Shown: piece after piece, positions 54,401 to 63,356 of the stretch
Numbering within the stretch: the first letter of the stretch is position 1
Layout: each line of letters begins with the position of its first letter
Assembly: GCA_018816735.1 (NCBI GenBank)
Contig: JAHIVH010000116.1
Span: 50,791-114,790, forward strand
DNA length: 64,000 nucleotides
Reading direction: 5' to 3'
DNA from: Pseudomonadota bacterium
GTDB taxonomy: Bacteria; Desulfobacterota; Desulfobacteria; Desulfobacterales; JAHIVH01
The notes under the pieces: model-generated
What the model was told of the DNA's origin: nothing
The model's database searches: none
Seen by the model: only the letters and a program-made list of their open reading frames with translations
Position numbers and translations under genes: made by a program

Positions 54401-54887
54401 TTATCAGTTTTGTTCCGGAAAGAAAAGACTCGATGAAAAAAGAGTAATATTCATCCCCGCCATCAGAGAGATGGATAATGGCAGTGTCTGAATATCCTTT
54501 CTTGTAAAAACCGATTTCCACTTCCCCCTGGGACATTAACCCTTCTCCGGGATACTCCACATCCACAATGATCAATCCGTCCGACAACTTGACCTGATTT
54601 TCCCTCTCCCTTAAGAGTTCTTCTTCGGTCATGGCGTCATGGCTCATCCATAATGTATCATTGTCCATATCCACATGGAGGGTATATGTCCGCTGATCAA
54701 TAACGGCATTCTCTTTGAGTGCTTTAATCTTCAGAATAATGGTCCGGAATGCCTGTTTGGTGCCGCCTGAAAAAAGAGCCCCCTGCAGACGAGGCAGGGT
54801 AACGGACAACATCATACTGATGAGCGTCATGACAACAATCAGCTCAACCAGGGTAAAACCTGAATTATATTTTTTTTTAATCATCAA
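54375..54887 (-). CDS. gspH: Type II secretion system minor pseudopilin GspH
   Basis: A 170-residue minor pseudopilin with a short basic leader and the site NSGFTLVELIVVMTLISMML. The C-terminal beta domain is of GspH/FimT type (RTYTLHVDMDNDTLWMSHDA and YSDTAIIHLSDG). It starts 18 bases after gspG. Distinguished from GspG by its FimT-like tail and by place in the order. Confidence 0.88.
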   Translation of the reverse strand: MMIKKKYNSGFTLVELIVVMTLISMMLSVTLPRLQGALFSGGTKQAFRTIILKIKALKENAVIDQRTYTLHVDMDNDTLWMSHDAMTEEELLRERENQVKLSDGLIIVDVEYPGEGLMSQGEVEIGFYKKGYSDTAIIHLSDGGDEYYSFFIESFLSGTKLINGYFRFGN

Positions 54888-54905
54888 GAGGCTGAAAATA
54901 TGTAT

Positions 54906-55361
54906 TTATTCTATTTCCCAATTGTTCACATCCCGGTTATTGTCATCTCCACCCTGCTCGCCGTCCGCACCGTAGGACATAATGTCAAACGGGCCGTGCA
55001 TGCCGGGGGAAAGGTAGATGTATTCATAACCCCAAGGATCTTTGGGCACCCTGCCTCTTTCAATGTATCCCCCTTTTTTCCATTTTGAGGAACCGCCTTC
55101 TGTTTCCGGTGATTCCACCAGAGCCAATAAACCCTGTTCGGTGGTAGGGTAGTCACCGTTGTCAAGCTTATAAAGCTTTAATGCTGTTTCAAGTGCCTGA
55201 ATATCCATTTTGGCATCTGTAAATTTGGCTTCATCAACTCTTCCTAGTATCATGGGAACAATTCTCGATGCAAGAATGCCAAGAATGACCATGACCACCA
55301 TGAGCTCAATCAAGGTAAACCCTTTATTATCCAACCTTTTTTCAAAAATTTTGTCTTTCAT
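54906..55361 (-). CDS. gspG: Type II secretion system major pseudopilin GspG
   Basis: A 151-residue major pseudopilin forming the shaft. The leader ends in DNKG before FTLIELMVVMVILGILAS; YKLDNGDYPTTEQGLLALVE is the family signature, and the calcium-binding C-terminal loop is seen in DPWGYEYIYLSPG and DIMSYGADGEQGGDDNN. AAGGTGG lies a few bases before its ATG. It is the first gene of the long operon, as suits the most abundant component. Confidence 0.94.
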   Translation of the reverse strand: MKDKIFEKRLDNKGFTLIELMVVMVILGILASRIVPMILGRVDEAKFTDAKMDIQALETALKLYKLDNGDYPTTEQGLLALVESPETEGGSSKWKKGGYIERGRVPKDPWGYEYIYLSPGMHGPFDIMSYGADGEQGGDDNNRDVNNWEIE

Positions 55362-55404
55362 TTAACCACCTTGTTATAATTAAAAATAATGGCGCCGTGC
55401 AACT

Positions 55405-55430
55405 TTTGCATTACAGTTAATTAATGCAAA
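55405..55430. promoter_or_regulatory. Inverted repeat upstream of gspG
   Basis: TTTGCATTA (55405-55413) and TAATGCAAA (55422-55430) are exact complements with eight bases between. It lies about 45 bases before the gspG start and is followed on the plus strand by five T residues. It could be a regulator's operator for the secretion operon or a weak plus-strand terminator; position favours an operator. Confidence 0.4.
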
Positions 55431-55643
55431 TTTTTGGATTGTTCAAGTCATATGATCATTATTTCGGGCGAAGCGAGTTGAAAGTCTATCTGTAAAAATC
55501 AATTTTTTAATATTTAAGCAACAATTAATTATATTTTTGATGTGCTTCTTTACAACACCAAGTGTTCCTGATACAAAGCACTATTTTGTTAGGCTTTGAT
55601 TAAGGCCGCGTTTTTAACTGACACTTTCAAGGTAAAATGGATT

Positions 55644-56945
55644 ATGAGAAGGGATATCGTACATGTCGGGTCCGGTCAACTGACCTATGAGATTCGTGAA
55701 ATAGTAGCTGTTGCAAGAGAACTGGAAACATATGGTGTGACCATTACGTGGGAAAATATCGGTGACCCCATCGAAAAAGGAGAACAACTCCCCAGATGGG
55801 TGATTGATATCTTTTCAAAACTGGTTACCGAGAATAAAACCTATGCATACGTGGAAACACAAGGTGTGCTGGCCACCCGCCAATTCCTTGCAAATATCGT
55901 GAATGCAAGGGGCGGTTATCAGATTACACCTGACGATATCATGTTTTTTAACGGGTTGGGAGACGCTGTGGCCAAAATATTCGGATTTCTGAAACGCGAG
56001 GCGCGCGTCATTGGCCCGTCACCTGCGTATTCCACCCACTCGTCCGCAGAAGCCGCACATTCAGGTTATGAACATGTCACTTATGAACTCGATCCTGAAA
56101 ACCACTGGATGCCGGATCTGGTTGATCTTGAGAACAAGGTTAAGTATAATGACTCAATCGCAGGAATTCTGCTCATTAACCCGGACAACCCCACAGGCGC
56201 GGTCTATCCCAGAGATGTTCTGGAAAAAATGGTCGATATTGCCAGACGGTACAGGCTGTTTATCATATGCGACGAAATTTACGGAAACATTGTGTATAAT
56301 CATAATGAAACCGCTCCTTTGAGCGTTGTTATCGGAGATGTTCCCGGTTTGGCCATGAGAGGCATTTCAAAAGAACTTCCCTGGCCCGGTGCAAGATGCG
56401 GATGGATCGAAGTATTCAATCAGGACAAATTCCCGATGTTCAAGCAGTATATCAAAACCATCAAGCATGCCAAAATGCTTGAGGTGTGCTCAACAAGCCT
56501 GCCGCAATACGCCATTCCGCTTTTTATGGGAGACCACAGATACCCGGCCCACCTTGATAAAAGAAGAAAAATGTTTGAAGCAAGGGCAAATGAGGCCTAT
56601 GACATTTTTTCAAAAGTGAAACCGATTTTTGTGACCAAGCCTCAAGGGGCATTCTACATGCCGATCCTTTTTAAAGATGGTGTATTAAATGATCGTCAGA
56701 CGCTTCCTGTTGAAAACCCTTCGCTCAAGGCTCTTATTGAAGAAAAAGTCAAAGGGGTTGAGACTGATAAACGGTTTGTATATTACCTGCTTGCATCCAC
56801 CGGCATCTGTGTTGTCCCGTTAACCGGTTTCTGTTGCAATCGAAAAGGTTTTAGAATTACGCTTCTTGAAACAAACGATGAAAAAAGGCGATGGATCTGG
56901 GACACCATTTCAAAAAGCATTATATCTTATGTGGCATCAGCCTGA
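55644..56945 (+). CDS. PLP-dependent aminotransferase, class I/II
   Basis: About 433 residues, fold-type I. The N-terminus MRRDIVHVGSGQLTYEIREI and ITWENIGDPIEKGEQLPRW mark a subgroup of long aminotransferases. PLP-lysine is in MRGISKELPWPGARCGWIE, the cofactor motif in NPDNPTGAVYP, and the C-terminal arginine in RKGFRITLLE. The start chosen is the ATG at 55644; a TTG at 55596 would add 16 residues with no better ribosome site. Not similar enough to the 3964-5145 enzyme to be a recent duplicate. The substrate is unknown. It stands just ahead of xseA, divergent from gspG. Confidence 0.85.
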   Translation: MRRDIVHVGSGQLTYEIREIVAVARELETYGVTITWENIGDPIEKGEQLPRWVIDIFSKLVTENKTYAYVETQGVLATRQFLANIVNARGGYQITPDDIMFFNGLGDAVAKIFGFLKREARVIGPSPAYSTHSSAEAAHSGYEHVTYELDPENHWMPDLVDLENKVKYNDSIAGILLINPDNPTGAVYPRDVLEKMVDIARRYRLFIICDEIYGNIVYNHNETAPLSVVIGDVPGLAMRGISKELPWPGARCGWIEVFNQDKFPMFKQYIKTIKHAKMLEVCSTSLPQYAIPLFMGDHRYPAHLDKRRKMFEARANEAYDIFSKVKPIFVTKPQGAFYMPILFKDGVLNDRQTLPVENPSLKALIEEKVKGVETDKRFVYYLLASTGICVVPLTGFCCNRKGFRITLLETNDEKRRWIWDTISKSIISYVASA

Positions 56946-56979
56946 TTTTATATTGTATTAAACCGGACATCATTTTCAG

Positions 56980-58323
56980 TTGAGACCAGAAATAACAAAT
57001 GACAGGCCGATCTATTCGGTATCGGAACTGACCAGGGAAATTAAGGATCTTCTTGAGGAAGCCTATGCATTTATCTGGATTTCCGGAGAAATTTCAAATT
57101 TGGGCAGGCCCTCTTCAGGTCACGTTTATTTTACCCTCAAGGATGAGCACGCGCAGATCAGCGCGGTTCTGTTCCGCGGACAGGTCAGAAACTTAAAGTT
57201 CAATCTCGAAAATGGCATGAAGGTAACCGGATTTGGACGGATCAACATTTACGAGCCCCGAGGGACCTATCAGATCATATTTGAATATATTGAACCCTCA
57301 GGCATTGGAGCGCTTCATCTTTCGTTCGAGCAGTTGAAGAAAAAACTGGATGCTGAGGGTCTTTTCAGCCCGGAACGAAAGAAACCCATACCGTTTTTAC
57401 CCAGACACATCAGTGTGATCACCTCACCCACAGGCGCTGTCATCCGTGATATCCTAAATGTTTTAAACCGGCGTTTTCAAAATATCCCTGTTGAGATATA
57501 TCCGGTCAGGGTTCAGGGAGACGGCGCTGACCGTGATATCGAAGAGGGCTTTGCTGTTTTGAATGAACGGGCACATGCCGATGTCATCATTCTGGCTAGA
57601 GGTGGCGGCTCCCTTGAAGATTTCATCCCGTTCAACACCGAACGGGTGGCCCGGGCGATTGCTGCGTCTTCAATACCTGTGATTTCTGCTGTGGGTCATG
57701 AAACGGATTTCACCATAGCCGATTTTGTGGCGGATTTGAGAGCGCCTACACCTTCTGTGGCAGCAGAACTGGTCGTGCCTGAAAAATCAGGTCTGGTCAT
57801 TCTGTGTAAAGAAAAAAAACAGAAAATCACTGTCATGATCCGTCAGTATGTCAAAGATCACCAGATGAATTTGACCCGGTTCATCAGACAATTGAAACAC
57901 CCCAGACGAAAAATTGAGGACTATCAGATGAGACTGGATGACCTTGACTCAAGACGTCTCAAAGCATATCAGCATATCATTAAACAAAAAAAAATCCGGC
58001 TTTTATGGACAATCGAAAAATTGAATATGAAAACGCCTTTGACCCGGCTGACCGGATATCAGGAAACACTGGAACAAATAAAAAACCGGCTCAGCCGATC
58101 TGTAAAAACTGTTTTGGTCGAAAAACAATCGAGGATAAATACGTTGAATGGCAAATTGTCCGCATTAAATCCGCTATCTATCCTGGAACGGGGATACAGT
58201 ATCACGAGAACCATACCCGATGAAAAAATTGTTTACGACAGCCGGAACATCGATCCTGATCAAAAATTAGAAGTCAGGGTTGCAAAAGGAACTTTATATT
58301 GCCGAGTGGAAGGAAAAACGTAA
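56980..58323 (+). CDS. xseA: Exodeoxyribonuclease VII large subunit
   Basis: Catalytic subunit of the nuclease that degrades single-stranded DNA from both ends. The 447 residues have an N-terminal OB fold (IWISGEISNLGRPSSGHVYF), a catalytic core with SPTGAVIRDILNVL, RGGGSLEDFIPFN and SAVGHETDFTIADFVADLRA (core acidic and His residues), and a long coiled-coil C-terminal part. The start is a TTG at 56980, since no in-frame ATG covers the OB fold. It abuts xseB without a gap: the next start codon follows the stop directly. Confidence 0.93.
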   Translation: MRPEITNDRPIYSVSELTREIKDLLEEAYAFIWISGEISNLGRPSSGHVYFTLKDEHAQISAVLFRGQVRNLKFNLENGMKVTGFGRINIYEPRGTYQIIFEYIEPSGIGALHLSFEQLKKKLDAEGLFSPERKKPIPFLPRHISVITSPTGAVIRDILNVLNRRFQNIPVEIYPVRVQGDGADRDIEEGFAVLNERAHADVIILARGGGSLEDFIPFNTERVARAIAASSIPVISAVGHETDFTIADFVADLRAPTPSVAAELVVPEKSGLVILCKEKKQKITVMIRQYVKDHQMNLTRFIRQLKHPRRKIEDYQMRLDDLDSRRLKAYQHIIKQKKIRLLWTIEKLNMKTPLTRLTGYQETLEQIKNRLSRSVKTVLVEKQSRINTLNGKLSALNPLSILERGYSITRTIPDEKIVYDSRNIDPDQKLEVRVAKGTLYCRVEGKT

Positions 58324-58569
58324 ATGGCCAAAAAATCTTTTGAACAAACCATGAAACAGCTCGAAGATATTGTCAATGAGCTTGAAAAAGGTGACATCCC
58401 GCTTGAAAAAGCCCTGAAGATTTTTGAGGAAGGAATAAAATTGTCCAATCAATGTTCCGAAATTCTTGAGCAAACCGAACGTAAAATTTCCATTCTTTTA
58501 AAAGACCAAAATGGCGTGGTGGTGGAAAAACCTTTTGTAAATGAAAATGAATCTGATATGAGTACCTGA
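58324..58569 (+). CDS. xseB: Exodeoxyribonuclease VII small subunit
   Basis: An 81-residue helical-hairpin protein that wraps the large subunit's coiled coil and restrains its activity. The sequence SFEQTMKQLEDIVNELEKGD followed by LEKALKIFEEGIKLSNQC is diagnostic. It starts immediately after the xseA stop, giving translational coupling. The conserved small size and sequence leave little doubt. Confidence 0.93.
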   Translation: MAKKSFEQTMKQLEDIVNELEKGDIPLEKALKIFEEGIKLSNQCSEILEQTERKISILLKDQNGVVVEKPFVNENESDMST

Positions 58570-58583
58570 CCGGCAGCTCAAAC

Positions 58584-58610
58584 AGATGATACGGGATATG
58601 CGTATCGTCT
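58584..58610 (+). promoter_or_regulatory. Hairpin between xseB and ispA
   Basis: AGATGATACG (58584-58593) pairs with CGTATCGTCT (58601-58610), nine Watson-Crick pairs and one G-T, around a seven-base loop. An outer pair, CCGGCA near 58570 and TGCCGG near 58640, could enclose it. There is no T-tract, so it is more likely an RNA processing or stability structure than a terminator. Confidence 0.4.
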
Positions 58611-58694
58611 ATTGATAACCGTTTTGTCACATGCGGGGATGCCGGATTGAATGATGCATTGAATATAAAATAACGAGCTGTAATTAGAATACAC

Positions 58695-59588
58695 ATGTTT
58701 GATTTAAAAGAATATCTGACTTCCCGGCAGGCTGAAATAAATGTTGCACTCAATGACGTACTGAATGCCTATGGCTCCGGTTCACCACGCGTGCTCGAGG
58801 CCATGCGATATTCGCTTCTGGCCGGTGGCAAACGGATACGCCCCATCCTTTGTCTGGCTGCCTGCGAAGCGGTCTGCGGCCAGTACCAACATGCCATGAC
58901 AGCAGCGGTCGCCCTTGAGATGATCCACACCTATTCCCTCATTCATGATGACTTGCCGGCCATGGACAATGATGACTTAAGGCGGGGCAACCTGACTTGC
59001 CACAAAAAATTTGATGAAGCCACAGCCATTCTTGCAGGAGATGCTCTCCTGACCCAGGCTTTTTATATTTTATCCGATCCAGCAGGTTTGTCTGATAAAA
59101 ATGCATATGTTCTGCTTAAAATAATAAGAGAGATGGCAAAAGGGGCAGGAATATCAGGCATGATTGCCGGGCAAATGCTTGATATTGAATCTGAAAGAAA
59201 AATTTTAACCAGGGATCAACTGGAAAATATCCATAATATGAAAACCGGTGCACTGATTGAAGCATCAGTCCTTTCCGGCGCCATGATAGGCGATGGGGAT
59301 GAAAAAACGCTTTTGCACCTTTCAGGGTATGCAAAAAATATCGGCCTTGCCTTCCAGGTTGCAGATGACATCTTGAATATCGAAGGCGACCCTGATATCA
59401 TGGGCAAAGCTGTCGGAACGGATGCCGACAGAAACAAGAATACATACCCATCCATTTTGGGACTTGAAAACTCCAAAGAATTTGCTAAAGACCTTGTTGA
59501 ACACGCCATAGGAGCATTAAGCATGTTTGATGAAAAAGCATTACCATTAAGACATATTGCTTCCTACGTGATTCAGAGAAAAAAATAA
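58695..59588 (+). CDS. ispA: Polyprenyl diphosphate synthase (farnesyl/geranylgeranyl type)
   Basis: Condenses IPP with allylic diphosphates. The 297 residues contain GGKRIRP, the first Asp-rich motif HDDLPAMDNDDLRRG with the two-residue insert of the bacterial short-chain type, and the second, FQVADDILNIEGD. KNTYPSILG follows. It is next to dxs, the first enzyme of the same precursor pathway. Chain length (C15 or C20) cannot be settled from sequence by eye; the bacterial farnesyl type is the default. Confidence 0.9.
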   Translation: MFDLKEYLTSRQAEINVALNDVLNAYGSGSPRVLEAMRYSLLAGGKRIRPILCLAACEAVCGQYQHAMTAAVALEMIHTYSLIHDDLPAMDNDDLRRGNLTCHKKFDEATAILAGDALLTQAFYILSDPAGLSDKNAYVLLKIIREMAKGAGISGMIAGQMLDIESERKILTRDQLENIHNMKTGALIEASVLSGAMIGDGDEKTLLHLSGYAKNIGLAFQVADDILNIEGDPDIMGKAVGTDADRNKNTYPSILGLENSKEFAKDLVEHAIGALSMFDEKALPLRHIASYVIQRKK

Positions 59589-59640
59589 AAGATCACATGT
59601 AAAGTATGATCTTACTTTTATTTTGTTGAGGATATCATCA

Positions 59641-61521
59641 TTGAGGTTATTAAACACCATTGATTCACCAAAAGATTTAAAGCATCTTTCACGATCCGAT
59701 TTAAAAGAGCTTGCTATCGAGCTTCGCGAAAGAATCGTAGATGTGGTATCCAGAAATGGGGGGCACCTGGCATCCAGCCTGGGTGCGGTTGAACTGGCCA
59801 TAGCGATTCATTATGTTTTTGACATCCCGGCAGATAAGCTGATCTGGGATGTTGGACATCAGGCATATGCCCATAAACTGCTCACCGGAAGAAACAAAGA
59901 CTTCGATTCATTAAGAAAACATGGGGGGATCTCAGGTTTTCCAAAACTTTCAGAAAGCGCTTACGATGCGTTTTCCACAGGCCACAGCGGGACCTCCATT
60001 TCCGCTGGCTTTGGCATGAGCGCAGGGAAGTGTTTAAAAAAAGAGAAAAACAAAGTGATTGCCGTGATTGGCGACGGGTCCATGACCAGCGGTATCGCCT
60101 ATGAGGGTTTAAATCAGGCCGGTGTTTCCAAGAAGAATCTGATCGTTATTTTAAACGACAACGACATGTCGATTTCACCCAATGTGGGCGCCTTATCGTC
60201 GTTTCTATCCAGAAAACTTTCTTCAAAATACATTCAGGATTTGCGAAAAGAGTTTAAAAATTTCCTGAAAAAACTGCCGATGATCGGGGATGACGTCTAT
60301 AATATCGCCAAACGGTCTGAAGATTCCTTTAAAACCTTTGTCACGCCCGGCATGCTCTTTGAGGCGTTTAATTTCGATTATTTTGGATCCATAGACGGCC
60401 ACAACCTGGATCAGTTGATCGATATTCTGGTCAACATCAAGGAATTGAGAGAACCTGCCCTGCTCCATATCATCACCCAAAAAGGAAAAGGATACCTGCC
60501 TGCAGAAAAGAATCCTGTCTATTTCCATGGCGTGAGTTCATTTGAAAAAGTTTCCGGGAATAAAATAAAAAAACCCGCGATTGCCCCAACATACACACAG
60601 GTATTTGGCGAAACCATGCAAAAGCTTGGTCAAAAATATTCTGAAATCGTTGCTGTAACAGCTGCCATGCCAGAAGGAACCGGGCTCCAGACATTCAGCA
60701 ATTCTTTTCCAGGGCGTTTTTTTGATGTAGGCATTGCCGAACAGCATGGCGTCACATTTGCCGCGGGTCTGGCCACAGAAGGATTTATTCCGGTAGTGGC
60801 TATCTATTCCACATTTTTACAGCGTGCCTATGACCAGATCGTTCATGATGTGGCGCTTGAATCGCTTCCGGTCATTTTTGCCATTGACCGGGGCGGAATT
60901 GTGGGTGAAGACGGTCCTACCCATCATGGCCTTTTTGATTTTGCTTACCTGAGAAATATTCCCAATATGGTCATCATGGCACCCAAGGATGAAAATGAAT
61001 TAAGCCAGATGCTTCATACTGCTGTCAAATATAGAAAAGGCCCTATTGCCATCCGCTATCCCAGAGGCCAGGCTGTCGGGGTTCCTGTAAATGACTGTCC
61101 TGAATCGATTGATATTGGCCGTGCAGAAATTTTAACTCACGGTAATGATGTATTGATTTTAGCCATTGGAAAAACCGTTCAGGATGCATTGGACGCATAT
61201 GAAGACCTGAAAGAAAACTATGGCATTCAGGCCACGGTGGTCAATACGCGATTTGTTAAACCCATGGATTCAAAACTGATATGCGATCTGGTCGAAAAAA
61301 TACCAAAAGTCATCACTGTAGAAGAGCATATGCTTGATGGCGGATTTGGAAGTGCAGTCATTGAATGCCTCATAGACCAGGGCATCACCCGATTCAATCT
61401 TAAACGAATTGGTATCAAAGACCTGTTCGTGGAACACGGCTCACAGCAAATCTTGCGTACAAAATATGGAATTGACCCTGACGCCATTGTTCAAGCGGCT
61501 AAAAATCTTTTAACCGGCTAA
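59641..61521 (+). CDS. dxs: 1-deoxy-D-xylulose-5-phosphate synthase
   Basis: TPP-dependent first step of the MEP isoprenoid pathway, joining pyruvate and glyceraldehyde-3-phosphate. About 626 residues with GHQAYAHKLLTGR, the TPP motif GDGSMTSGIAYEGLNQAG and NDNDMSISPNVGAL, and the transketolase-like C-terminal half (DVGIAEQHGVTFAAGLA and DRGGIVGEDGPTHHG). The start is a TTG. I favour 59641, with GAGG about ten bases before it; another TTG at 59623 has no ribosome site. The gene lies between ispA and tlyA in one operon. Confidence 0.94.
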   Translation: MRLLNTIDSPKDLKHLSRSDLKELAIELRERIVDVVSRNGGHLASSLGAVELAIAIHYVFDIPADKLIWDVGHQAYAHKLLTGRNKDFDSLRKHGGISGFPKLSESAYDAFSTGHSGTSISAGFGMSAGKCLKKEKNKVIAVIGDGSMTSGIAYEGLNQAGVSKKNLIVILNDNDMSISPNVGALSSFLSRKLSSKYIQDLRKEFKNFLKKLPMIGDDVYNIAKRSEDSFKTFVTPGMLFEAFNFDYFGSIDGHNLDQLIDILVNIKELREPALLHIITQKGKGYLPAEKNPVYFHGVSSFEKVSGNKIKKPAIAPTYTQVFGETMQKLGQKYSEIVAVTAAMPEGTGLQTFSNSFPGRFFDVGIAEQHGVTFAAGLATEGFIPVVAIYSTFLQRAYDQIVHDVALESLPVIFAIDRGGIVGEDGPTHHGLFDFAYLRNIPNMVIMAPKDENELSQMLHTAVKYRKGPIAIRYPRGQAVGVPVNDCPESIDIGRAEILTHGNDVLILAIGKTVQDALDAYEDLKENYGIQATVVNTRFVKPMDSKLICDLVEKIPKVITVEEHMLDGGFGSAVIECLIDQGITRFNLKRIGIKDLFVEHGSQQILRTKYGIDPDAIVQAAKNLLTG

Positions 61522-61550
61522 CCGTTTTTAATTTATATTTTATAAGACTC

Positions 61551-62303
61551 ATGACTGCAGAAAAAAAACGCCTTGATGCGATAATGGTTGATAAAGGACT
61601 TGTACAAAACCGGTCCAGGGCGCAGTCTTTGATCATGGCCGGAAAAGTGTATGTCAATAATTCACCGCTTGATAAACCAGGTCACCGGGTTTCGGAAAAC
61701 GACGATATCGTTCTGAAAGAGGCGGATTTCCCTTTTGTAAGCCGCGGTGCATTAAAACTGGATGAAGCGCTGAAGCAAACCGGACAGAAGATATCCGATC
61801 TTGTCTGCCTGGATGTGGGGGCGTCAACAGGTGGGTTTACAGATTGCCTTCTTCAACGAGGTGCAAAAAGAGTGTATGCGGTTGATGTGGGATACGGCCA
61901 GCTCGCATGGAAGTTACGTCAGGATCCAAAAGTAGTGGTCATTGAAAGAACCAATATCCGGTATCTGGCAGCTGATAAAATTCCTGACAAAATAGATATC
62001 GCCGTTATCGACACATCGTTCATATCGCTTAAAATTGTGATTCCGGCTGTTTTGAAATTCTTAAACGACTACGCCACGATTTATGCGCTCATCAAACCCC
62101 AGTTCGAAGTGGGAAAAGGCAAAGTGGGAAAAGGAGGCGTTGTAAAGGACGAAAAACTCCATGATGAAGTCATCGAGGAACTGTCATCTTTTTTTTACAG
62201 AACAGGGCTTGAACGAGAAATAATTGTCCCCTCCCCTGTTCTCGGACCAAAAGGAAACAAGGAATTTGTCGTTGTCTTGACTTATAAAAAATCTGTTGAA
62301 TGA
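61551..62303 (+). CDS. tlyA: TlyA-family rRNA 2'-O-methyltransferase
   Basis: A 250-residue protein with an S4 RNA-binding domain (residues 1-65: RLDAIMVDKGLVQNRSRAQS and MAGKVYVN) and a FtsJ-type methyltransferase domain (LDVGASTGGFTDCLLQRGAK is the SAM-binding motif; VIDTSFISLKIVIPAVL follows). In mycobacteria it methylates cytidines in 16S and 23S rRNA and sets capreomycin sensitivity. In this operon setting (xse-isp-dxs-tlyA) it is a common housekeeping arrangement. Some members have haemolytic activity, which is uncertain here. Confidence 0.9.
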   Translation: MTAEKKRLDAIMVDKGLVQNRSRAQSLIMAGKVYVNNSPLDKPGHRVSENDDIVLKEADFPFVSRGALKLDEALKQTGQKISDLVCLDVGASTGGFTDCLLQRGAKRVYAVDVGYGQLAWKLRQDPKVVVIERTNIRYLAADKIPDKIDIAVIDTSFISLKIVIPAVLKFLNDYATIYALIKPQFEVGKGKVGKGGVVKDEKLHDEVIEELSSFFYRTGLEREIIVPSPVLGPKGNKEFVVVLTYKKSVE

Positions 62304-62318
62304 AAAAGGAGTGTATGT

Positions 62319-62894
62319 ATGAGATTATTTTTGATTGCTGTCCTCATGATGATCCTGTTTTACGGTCAGGTTTATGCGGAAAACGCAGATGTCATTCCCT
62401 TTGAACCCGGTCTCTCTGCCTTGTTTATCAGCGTTACCGATGAAAACAATCCTGGTGAGGCTGCAGAAAATTACTTTCCGGATATCAAAAAAGCGGTTGG
62501 CCTCAAATATTTTCTTGACCGGAGAACCGCTGTTGAAGGAGAAGCCACATTCCTCTTCATGAATGAAGAAAAAGCAGAAGACCAGGAGGAAGGTATCATG
62601 CTCGGTTTGGCAGGCGCCTATATCCAGTATATTGATGTGGACCAGGTTTCACCCTATCTCAAATATGGCGGCAGGCTGACCTACCTCATGGGTGATGCCT
62701 ATGAAAGAAACGATGACGATGACCACTTCTTCCTGGAAGCAAGAATCGGCTTTGGCGTCGAATACTTTATCACAAGGGAATTTTCAGTAGGCGCAGAGGC
62801 ACTCGCCTCATTTCAGGTCGCACCCACGGTAGTTTTCGACAGCATTATGCCGTCTGTCCGGGCCTCTTTTTATTTTGATGATTTAATGAGGTAG
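62319..62894 (+). CDS. Small outer-membrane beta-barrel protein
   Basis: A 191-residue exported protein. The signal peptide (MRLFLIAVLMMILFYGQVYA) is clear, and AAAGGAG precedes the ATG. The mature part has alternating hydrophobic strands and charged turns and ends in MPSVRASFYF plus a short tail, giving about eight strands like the OmpX/OmpW class. A run of acidic residues (NDDDDHF) lies in a presumed external loop. Transport or adhesion roles are possible but not shown. It follows tlyA by 15 bases. A possible decayed copy of its 3' end lies at 63676-63735. Confidence 0.75.
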   Translation: MRLFLIAVLMMILFYGQVYAENADVIPFEPGLSALFISVTDENNPGEAAENYFPDIKKAVGLKYFLDRRTAVEGEATFLFMNEEKAEDQEEGIMLGLAGAYIQYIDVDQVSPYLKYGGRLTYLMGDAYERNDDDDHFFLEARIGFGVEYFITREFSVGAEALASFQVAPTVVFDSIMPSVRASFYFDDLMR

Positions 62895-62972
62895 CAAGTC
62901 CAATTTGTTTCCTGTTTCAATGAAGCTATCATCCGGAAAGACCGAACACGAGATGCAATTTGACAGCATCTT

Positions 62973-63356
62973 TCAAATGTCATGTTGCATCTCAAAGTTC
63001 TCAATCTTCCATGTATCGATGGATAGTTTTAATTGGGTAACGATATTGTTCAGGATCAGCCAGTACTTTAAATCATCAGGGCTTTCAAGGATCAGCACAA
63101 TGCCGCCACGCTTGCCGGTCAGAAAACGGTCGTTTAAAGCATGGCCCAACGATTTGGCCCAATCTTTTCCGAAATCATATTCAATGGCGTGTGTTTCCGT
63201 GACACAGTCACATGTTGTTTGATCGGGCATGATGATATCTGTTTGGCCGTTATGGTCTCTGCACCACTGGTTTTGGTACCATTCTACGGGATGTTTATCT
63301 GTGGCGAAAGCATATGCCGTTACAAGTATGGTCATGATTATAATATATTTTTTCAT
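62973..63356 (-). CDS. Secreted conserved protein, nuclease-like motif
   Basis: About 127 residues with a signal peptide MKKYIIIMTILVTAYAFA. The mature part has HPVEWYQNQWCRDHNGQTDI, then a Cys-containing TTCDCVTETHAIEYDFGKDW and GKRGGIVLILESPDDLKYW. I recall a small family of this form in diverse Gram-negative bacteria, but know no function. The Asp...Glu-x-Asp/Lys arrangement resembles the core of PD-(D/E)XK nucleases, which is inference. Start: the AAAGGAG before the ATG at 63356 has almost no spacer, and an ATG 16 codons earlier (63404) has a better-spaced AAGGGA; the signal peptide favours 63356. Confidence 0.7.
   Translation of the reverse strand: MKKYIIIMTILVTAYAFATDKHPVEWYQNQWCRDHNGQTDIIMPDQTTCDCVTETHAIEYDFGKDWAKSLGHALNDRFLTGKRGGIVLILESPDDLKYWLILNNIVTQLKLSIDTWKIENFEMQHDI

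Noticed and set aside
55362..55403. Possible gspG promoter with TATAAC near the start codon
   Set aside because: The hexamer is too close to the ATG to leave a leader with a ribosome site, and its -35 partner matches only three bases.
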